Positions 56,360 through 64,000 of a stretch of 64,000 bases of DNA are shown here, piece after piece. The stretch comes from Sacculina carcini (taxonomy: Eukaryota; Arthropoda; Thecostraca; Sacculinidae), in assembly GCA_916048095.2 (NCBI GenBank), contig OU696578.1, positions 3,222,798 to 3,286,797 of the forward strand, in the 5' to 3' direction. A program made the translations under genes and the position numbers. Numbering within the stretch: position 1 is the stretch's first letter; each line of letters begins with the position of its first letter. A model generated the notes under the pieces. It was not told the origin of the DNA. It saw only the letters and a list, made by a program, of their open reading frames with translations, and did not search any database.

Positions 56360-57133
56360 ATGTGCGACCGACAGAGCACTTGTGCTCAAGGCGCACAAAT
56401 GAGGGTAAATTGGAAGGATGTGGCCCACTCATTGGGAGTCAACAGCAGCACAGCTTATAAGTGGTTGAGAAAAGGAACAATTCAAGCAAAACCAAAAGGT
56501 GGCTCAAAGTCAATAAAAACTGCAGAAATGATTGATAACATTTTGTCCACGATTAAGGAGAATCCGTCGATCACGTTGCGCGAGCTGAAAGACATGATCC
56601 AGGCAGAGTTAAATGTACAAGTGTGCATTAATACAATAAAAAATTGGATGGATGGATAGCTGATAACTCTGAAGGATGTGAGGCCCTGCATGCAAAATAT
56701 GAACCGTGCAGAAGTAAACGAAGGCAGAAAAGTGTACATCAATAAATTATTTGAAGAGCGTTCTGAAGGAAGGACGCTCATATACATCAACGAGACGAAT
56801 TTCAACTTGTTTTGTAGGCGTCGCGAGGGAAGATCGAGGATCGGTACAAGGGCAGAAGTGGTGACCAACTCAACAAAAGGCTGCAATATCCATTGTATTG
56901 GAGTCATGACTAGCACTGTCATGTTGAGATTTGAGACACGCAGGGGCTCTTTCAAGGCAGCAGATATCAACGCCTGGTTCAGGCAGCTGGTTGACCAGTG
57001 TATTGCCGACGGTGTTTTCAAGCCTACTTTTATATATGACAACGCACCGGCACATTCCTCCGTTAAGTCAGTGATTCAGCCAGATGAAGATGTCAGGCTG
57101 CTGAGGCTGGCACCGTATTCATACTTACTGAAC
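56360..57133 (+). pseudogene. Tc1/mariner-type transposase, copy 2 (truncated)
   Basis: An N-terminal helix-turn-helix (VNWKDVAHSLGVNSSTAYKW) is followed by NTIKNWMDG and an in-frame TAG at 56657-56659, then the catalytic core. The first catalytic Asp is changed to Asn (INETNFNLF, codon AAC at 56789-56791). The second Asp (YDNAPAH) is kept. The ORF resembles the transposase at 31.3-32.4 kb. It is cut at about 57133, right after PYSYLLN, so the catalytic Glu is missing. Inactive. Confidence 0.85.
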
Positions 57134-58800
57134 CGAGAAAAGAGGCACTGGTGTACGAGGGACATATATACAAGGGAAAGTGGTAGGTGAGCACATAAAC
57201 ATACACAGTTATACACAGACATACACATGTACACAAATACATTGACGATAACGTAAACATGAGAAAGACAAGCAAGTGGGCATCAAGCAGACGGACATAC
57301 ACACCAGGGACATGCACGCATGGGATATACACGCACCGTCGTAATATACTTTTCCAGATGATTAGTGTACGCCGGTGACTATTTCCACCGACCACCAAAA
57401 CAATGCCACGACCGTACGTACAGGTGGGGTGAGCACACAGACATACACGGACGTCGTCCGATCAAATACACGCGTCAGGCAAACACCGGGGGTTTCACTG
57501 TCACCAAGACATCAGGCAAACACTGTCGCGGCGGATCACACGATTGAAATGTACATCGAAAATAATAACAGGAATAAAATGTTTCAACATACATTTTTCT
57601 TGGCCCACATTTTTTAAGTTTGGTCCTGCGGCCCCTCAAGAAAATCTCATGGCCCATGTTGAGAACCACTGGTCTAAACCACTAGAAAACGTAAATCACG
57701 AATCATTTTAGGAAAATGTCACTAAGAAAAAAGTTCCAGAAGAAGAAAGTGGCCAAAACATATTTCAGCAGCTGAACCCGAAAACTATGTCAAGTGATTG
57801 GGCTTAGCTCCGATTCAAGGTTAATATTTAAATAAACTATATAGAATTAATTTGTTTTATTTATGTATTTCAATTAACTTATGTAAGCTCAGGTAGCTGG
57901 CAGGGGAAATTCGTTTTCAGTAACAGACCTTCCACCGCAAGCCCAATATGCAGTGTGTGGTTGAATTCAACAAAAACAAATATATGCACTATAAACACAT
58001 GAATACGACGACGCTACATGACGACACAACACAACTCCACGAACACGGTTCTCGCTGGCCAACTGCCCCGAAACATGAAACACTTCAGCGTCCGACCGTT
58101 GTGTGCATCACTCATTCAAACGAAGCCAAATGGCGTGAAACCTCTGCATGAAATGCAGCACACACCATGGTATCCTCCCATTAAGACACCCAAACATATC
58201 CTATCCTCCCAAATATTACGCATGAAAACGACACTGAAACCACAATATTTATCCTGTCATCGGCAAGGATTTTTTATGCATCTCCCAAGTGTAAATGTTA
58301 ACATTTTCACGGCTTGCCTTAATTTGATATTAAATGAAATTTGATATGCAATTCAACATGATTTAATTATCTGCAATGATGCCGTTCAGGTCTTCATACA
58401 GGCGCAGCGAGATATGAAGGAATCCATGTATGGAGAAAATGCCGTTTGAATTGAGTGGCCGGATCAGCGTGATTGGCGGAATGTTTAGAAATATTTCACA
58501 TGTAAAGCCATGCTCTACGTCACAGCCGCATTTGTTCATCAATTACCAAGCTGTTTTACCAATTAACATTAAACTAACATTCATTCATGGGCTCATAGAT
58601 TATCAGAACAGCAGCAAATCAACAACAACATGAATCTTGACAACAGAATAAAGATTGCATCAACATATAGACAACAACGGTGTAACGGCTGAGACAGACG
58701 CATTATATTTCCGCATTTGCAACAATATAACTATATAAAATGCAAGAGCAGACATCAAATTATCTCATCTAGGTATTCCCCTCTGGACGCTGCACCATAA
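57134..58800. other. Non-coding DNA with a hAT-type end near 57665
   Basis: At 57598-57669 'ggcccacattttttaag' to 'gttgagaaccactg' is a hAT-like right end (reverse of CAGTGGTTCTCAAC). The rest shows no recognised gene. Confidence 0.4.
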
Positions 58801-58807
58801 TATACTT

Positions 58808-59140
58808 CTACGCTGGAGGTGAATGGCTTGAGGTTCTGCGTAGTAAATTTCTCCATGACTGAGCCGCATGTTCCAAAGTCCTGGATCGCATCTCAACCAA
58901 GGTTGTGCCAGCTAGTCCTCTCCTCGCAGCCGATATTTCTGGAATGACTCTGAGGAGTTCTTCTTTGACAAATGATTTGAAGAAGCTCCACAGAAGTTCA
59001 ATCGGGTTGAGTATGTATGAATACGGTGCCAGCCTCAGCAGCCTGACATCTTCATCTGGCTGAATCACTGACTCAACGGAGCGATGTGCCGGTGCGTTGT
59101 CAAATAGTACAAAGTAGGCTTGAAAACACCGCCGGCTATA
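58808..59140 (-). pseudogene. Tc1/mariner-type transposase, copy 3 (C-terminal part)
   Basis: The minus strand encodes the second Asp (FDNAPAHRSVESVIQPDED), the catalytic Glu in PYSYILNPIELLWSFFK, and the C-terminus ending at 58808. It is near-identical to copy 2 over 57040-57130 but inverted. A one-base change before the Asp shifts frame. It supplies the part missing from copy 2. The N-terminal half is replaced by unrelated sequence beyond 59140. Confidence 0.85.
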
Positions 59141-59736
59141 TTAAACGTAAAAACCAAAAACCTACATTGTGGTCCTGGCTGGGAGAATTTTGATTTCAGT
59201 TGGGACAAATGAGATTGAAAGTCACTACTGAACTAGCGTAATACTAACTCAAAGCTAGAAGCCTGATAACAAAAACTAACTAAATCTGTTTCATGTTTGG
59301 AAACTGGCTCCACGTAAGCGGAGCCATAAAAAATTAATTTAGACTCATTCGAGTGCCACTCTCCACGGAAATCTTTAGTAAAAGGCGAAAGATTTGTTCG
59401 CTCTGAAGAGAGGCCAGAGATACTCATCAACCGGCTACGGCGCAAACACAACCATAAACGCAAGATAATATTGATAGTGATATTGTGTTGGGATAAATGG
59501 ACCTATCATCACGTTTCTGTCACTGCAGAAAGTGGAACATTCATGTCGTACGGAAAACACATATATAGCAATAATAAAACTTGTGTCCGAAATGCAGGAC
59601 TCGCACGGGAATCATGGAAATGTGTGTATCACCGCTATAAATGTTTGACAAAGATTGCCCTGTCCTCTGGTGGCAACAAGATACATTAGCCACAAGTACA
59701 CGATTCTTGTCTATAGTCCTATTCGGTCTCATACAC
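59141..59736. other. Non-coding DNA
   Basis: No gene recognised; short ORFs on both strands lack motifs. Confidence 0.35.
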
Positions 59737-60034
59737 CAGGGTTTCTTAGCCTTTTGATGATCCCATACCCCCAATGGATTGCCGAATATGGTTCATTCCC
59801 CCTTTATTTGACTGTTCAAATATTTTTCACCAATCCGATTATTTTCCAGTATGTTTTCTAAATCCACGAGTATTTTAATTGCTTGAATTTATTATACTTT
59901 AGATACGGATTACTAGTAAAACTTTACCATTGATAATTTCAATATTTATAAGCCATTAATCATTTATACCAGTGCCCAGAAATCGAGTCCCATACCCCGA
60001 AGTGGTATAAAAAACCCGATTAAAAACCCCTATC
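59737..60034. mobile_element. hAT-type MITE, about 300 bp
   Basis: Left end CAGGGTTTCTTAGCC; right end, read inverted, TAGGGGTTTTTAATC. The flanks 'tcatacac' and 'tcataagt' are similar and may be a decayed 8-bp target duplication. The interior has the block shared with 56110-56225. Confidence 0.6.
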
Positions 60035-60589
60035 ATAAGTGTCAAGTTCAAAATCAATCTTTGCCATTTGGTTAGATGCTCACACCATCACACATTTATA
60101 GAAAAACTGAGTGATTGCGTTGTTATGCTTGTTTACTTGTACTGTTCTCAACATCGTAATTTAAAATTAATTGCAGAAAAATTGTGCGCACCGTAAATGT
60201 CCTTCTGAACAATAATTGTTGTGACAAATTCATCTACGATTAATCAGAAACAATGGAAGCGAAAACGTTCCACATTGTATCGTGTATGATCGTTGCATGT
60301 TTGTGTATTTACTGTTTTATGCCTGTGTGGGCTTATAATATATTCAGTTCATAATATATTCCATTTGCAATTGTATTTGAAGCTTTTTATGTTGGTATCA
60401 TGATTTTCAATCTTAATTGAGCAGGAATGCAAGTCAAACACCCGCACTAAGCACAATTTCTAATAACAACGCGTGTCGCCCGTAAGAGTGAAGCGCCCTC
60501 AATCGATGACGATATACTTTCGTGAACGGGTCTGTATCTAGCTGGCGTTGGTTGTTTCAGTGTTTTCGTTTGTGTTGTTGTTTACGTTC
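60035..60589. other. Non-coding DNA
   Basis: Unique AT-rich sequence; nothing recognised. Confidence 0.35.
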
Positions 60590-62998
60590 GAGAGTGAGAG
60601 CAGATTTTGCGTAGAACACCAATGATTTGAAGCTCAGTAATATGAGATGTAATGATATCATAAAAAGTGTTACTTCAGAACAATGCGCCTGTTTTGATGA
60701 TTGACAGCGAATTCGTTGATCATACAATCAACGTCCATTTGTTTCGCTCCCATATAATTCATGCATAATACAGCGATGTTGCTGGTGCGGTTGTGTCCAC
60801 TGCTGTTTCATATATGTGTTTTTAAGATATTAAGACATTAGAAACTCATTTCGCAAGACGCTGATGTGACAGGTAGAGTAAGTGCAATGCATACAAGATT
60901 GTAAATGCCAATGAAAACGTCTTTATGTGGTTCCAACATAACTTCCAGCTCCAATGGTGTTTAAACATTCTGACACTTGTCTTTCTTCTGGCTATAAGTG
61001 TTTTCAACTGGTGAGTCTCCACATCAAGTTTGCTCTCTGTTACACCAAAATTGACTGCCATTTACGCCAAAGCCGCTTAATAGAGGAATGCACTGTGCTT
61101 CCCAAAAAAACAGTCGCACCTACCAAAATACTACAGAAGGCTGGAGAAAATGGCATTGTCAACTCACTGATGATTTTATCTATGAAAGCAAAGTGGGTTT
61201 TTTTATAATGGTGCAATCAAGTGTGTATTCATCTGTGTCGCTTGCAGTAGATGAATTCATCGAAGTGTACAAGCAGGTCTAGGAGCAGATCGCTTCCTAC
61301 CTGAATTAGTATCGATATGTATCCCGACTGATTTGCACAAATCATCGGCAGCAATAAGTAATTCACTCCAAACATTCTCGCTCATCATTTCCGACAGCTC
61401 ATACCTAACTGATGGCACCAAGTCCTCGGCTGACACAAGTGATAGGTTGGGGGACTGAAGATGGTCGCATAGTTGTTTGGTAACTATCAAAATTTTCTGT
61501 ATTCATACTAGGCTACCTCGCTCCGCCCTCATACTAATTCTGAATAACACGCTCTACCCTAATACTAAGCCGACTGAATGTTCAATATCAAATACGATGA
61601 TACGTTAACGCTTAAACAAAACATGGCAAGAACACTTCACAATTGAAATGAATTGAATTTGACCGAATAACAATCAAAGGAGGGTGCAATGTACTCCGGA
61701 TATAAGAGACTTGTCGGGACTGGAGAAAAAGTGGCATATACTCGGGATTATCTTATATCCGTGGAAAAGTACACGTCAAGCATAGAAGATTGACCCGAAG
61801 AAATACTCTCTTATAACCGGGGTACACTGTAATTAATTTAGAACCATTTTTATATTAAAATGAAATGGCATGCATTTAGGACAATAAAGCTTCATTTAGA
61901 GAAGTAAAAATGTAAATGTTCATGATTATTATTTGGGAGGCTTAGCGGGTTTGGGGGCTTGGCTTAGGGGGGGGGGGGTCTTGGCATATTTTAGGGGGGA
62001 CTGAAGCACCCACCGCCGGGTACCCCTTGGCGCAGCCACTGGTGTTTGTGCTCAATGTGCGGCAATGTTGTTTGCATGCGGATCCAGTAGCGAATCCAGA
62101 GTGCAATATTGGGGGGGCTGAATTATATATGAGTGACTAGGCAGCGTGTGAAGGTCATGACTTGGGTCATTTCTCAACGATATATACACACATTTACACA
62201 CACAATAATGTGCGAATATTCTTTGCGATAATGCATATATCAACAAATTATACAGAAATGTATTTTATTGACCTCATTTAGTGAATCTCTTGTTATGAGG
62301 AGTTGATGGAAACATTTTGGGCAATTTCAGACCTAAGAGTTCCCCTGGATCCGCCACTGTGCATATATTATCCTCAATTAGTTCGATAGACTTAAAAGAG
62401 CTTGTGTGTGTTCACCTGGTCTTAGTTTGTTGTCCTGCTGGAAGGAAGGGAAATGCGGAGTGGCTTTCGGTATATTGCTTGAACCGATAGGACGTCTACC
62501 CTTCGTTCATCCCTGGAGAGGGGGAGAAGGCACGTGTTATGCTAATGTATCGGCTCAGTCAGAGAGGTCTTAACTAGAGTTTCTAATAGGTTAACATTTA
62601 TCATAACTTGTGATCAAGATTACCATAATTGTAAAAAATTATAATCATAATTGTAAATTATAATTGTAATAAAATAATTTTTTTCCTTTGAATTTGAAAT
62701 TTATCTTACAATAATGAGTTTTTCTTCAATAATTATTCGAATTATTTCTTGGTGATACAAATGTTTCAATTAAATACCCAAATTATACTCCAAATACAGC
62801 AGTAATAGACGCTACAAGTGAAACAACCACGCGATCCAAGTCAAAATTGCGTACTTCCCGCTGTATCGGGCCCGAAAACTGCATGTCCAAGGTGGCAGGG
62901 TGTAGATATATTTTAGGAAAATTTATTGTCATTTTTGGCTTTTTCAGGCCATTTTCAGGTGACTTTTTTCTATCAAATCCACAGCACACCTACAGCAA
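60590..62998 (-). mobile_element. Repeat X, most complete copy (hAT-derived)
   Basis: Core 60645-62998; 60590-60645 is also shared with 33567-33640. On the minus strand 61490-60846 encodes fragments of a ZMYM1/DUF4371-like hAT transposase: VTKQLCDHLQSPNLSLVSAE, SELLIAADDLCKSVGI, NSGRKRSAPRP, then the RRFSPAF region in another frame, and a possible C-terminal dimerisation stretch near 60960-60850. Several frameshifts are present. It contains the 143-bp Tigger-like MITE (61687-61829) and the empty TTA site (62422-62424) for the MITE found in copy A. Confidence 0.6.
61687..61829. mobile_element. 143-bp pogo/Tigger-like MITE, second copy
   Basis: Same ends and length as 10118-10260. It lies at the same place in repeat X, so it was present before X multiplied. 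Confidence 0.6.
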
Positions 62999-63065
62999 AT
63001 CACTTGCAATACGCGGAAAACTATACGCGTCACTCAACACATACTCCGCGTCTCTCCCCATCGCA

Positions 63066-63931
63066 TTGTGGCGTACACATCTGTATAGTTTTGTGTTTAC
63101 TTGTGATTTGTTTTTCGAGTAATTTAATTCCTTTTGATTTGGTGTAACGTGCATTTTTCTGTTATAACTTTGCGTTACCGTATTTGCGTTGTGTATTTGC
63201 GTTGATTTTGCGTGATTCATGTTTCGATGTTTTGTGCTATATGCTTTGTGCCTAGTGACTAGCGTTTGTCCGGTGCTAAAATAATTGGTAAATTTAGAGC
63301 ATCTGAGATTGCTGACACTTGCTCACGCACTTAGCAACAGCGTTTGCAAGCACAGAGAGGAGTCATACCGTATATTTGGTATGCGCACCGGTTCGAGAAT
63401 GTTCTAGAACCACGCGATTATACGTCATGTGTGTACGTATAAAAAGGCGCCTGTGTTTCGTATCAATGGCGGATACGCTAAACATTTCGAGTCTGGCAGA
63501 GCTACTCTCTGTGTCTCGGTAGCTTGGTGTATTCTGTCACTCGGGTATTGCACAACGCTAGAGTGAAGTGGGTATTCCTACTGTTCGCTCACTCGTTGTT
63601 GGCCCGCTAAGGCTAATATCACTAGCATTGCTTTAGATAATAGCCCGTGGCCCTTTTCAGAGAGTGACTACACCTCTGTCTGGGATTGTCGCCCTTTTCT
63701 GCATTTTGTAGTTGCACGTTTTTTTACTTGTGTGCACTGGGCTTACGCAACATTGTTGCTCGCTGAGCGTATTTACACTGTGGCCCGCTGCGCCTATTTT
63801 TATTTGTATGTTCTGTATTGTACATGATTTTATGATGTATTGTTATGTGTTGTTATGTACTGTTAATGTATGGTAATATATAATTGAAACTACAGCATCT
63901 GTGTTGCTTTTGGCGAAGTTAGCCAGTAGCA
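63066..63931 (+). repeat. Gypsy LTR, third copy
   Basis: Matches 43507-44372 over its full length, including the heat-shock element (63397-63409), the TATA box and the 18-codon ORF (63466-63522). It starts TGTGGCGTACAC and has no gypsy coding sequence upstream. It may be a solo LTR or part of a duplicated segment, since the next 69 bp to the window end also match 44373-44433. Confidence 0.85.
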
Positions 63932-64000
63932 CAACAACATTTTCCTGTACATTTTCTGCTTTTTTATTGAGCTACTACGCCATCACCGCAACAGCCAATC

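Overview
This window is AT-rich eukaryotic DNA from an invertebrate animal. The evidence is an animal-type atypical protein kinase C domain, a formin-type domain, CR1/L2-like and RTE-like LINEs, Ty3/gypsy, Ty1/copia and BEL/Pao LTR elements, hAT, Tc1/mariner, PIF/Harbinger and pogo/Tigger DNA elements, a tRNA-derived SINE, Helitron-like repeats and long (CA)n/(TG)n tracts. I cannot name the phylum. There is no bacterial gene organisation and no CRISPR array. Most of the sequence is transposable-element debris, much of it nested.

Layout. 0-9.7 kb: LINE fragments, microsatellites and a hAT transposase tail. 9.7-14 kb: two partial copies of a 2.35 kb hAT-derived repeat (called X here; the full copy is at 60.6-63.0 kb) around a broken copy of a repetitive Q/Y/P-rich gene. 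14-15.9 kb: a decayed gypsy pol on the minus strand. 15.9-22.7 kb: a decayed LINE whose ORF1 is split by a 2.4 kb terminal-inverted-repeat transposon. 23.7-25.8 kb: the most striking gene, an uninterrupted 696-codon ORF joining a formin-type GBD/FH3 region to an atypical PKC kinase domain. 26.6-30.4 kb: two copia pieces head to head, then a BEL/Pao gag. 30.9-33.6 kb: a mariner-like transposase between inverted minisatellites.

33.8-51.6 kb is a large inverted repeat with arms of about 2.95 kb. The left arm carries an intact full-length RTE-like LINE that is absent from the right arm. The 8.7 kb spacer holds an internally deleted gypsy element, whose LTR carries a perfect heat-shock element next to a TATA box, and an intact 692-codon gene built of about 33 repeats of 21 residues. 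51.6-56 kb is a complex array with a recurring Helitron-like terminal motif. 56-60 kb holds two inverted mariner-like transposase remnants and hAT-type ends. 60.6-64 kb is repeat X followed by another gypsy LTR.

Three long ORFs look intact: the formin-PKC chimera, the RTE-like ORF and the 21-residue-repeat protein. Only the chimera and the repeat protein are candidate host genes. The chimera would put a small-GTPase-responsive (formin-like) regulatory module in front of a polarity kinase; this is an inference from domain order.
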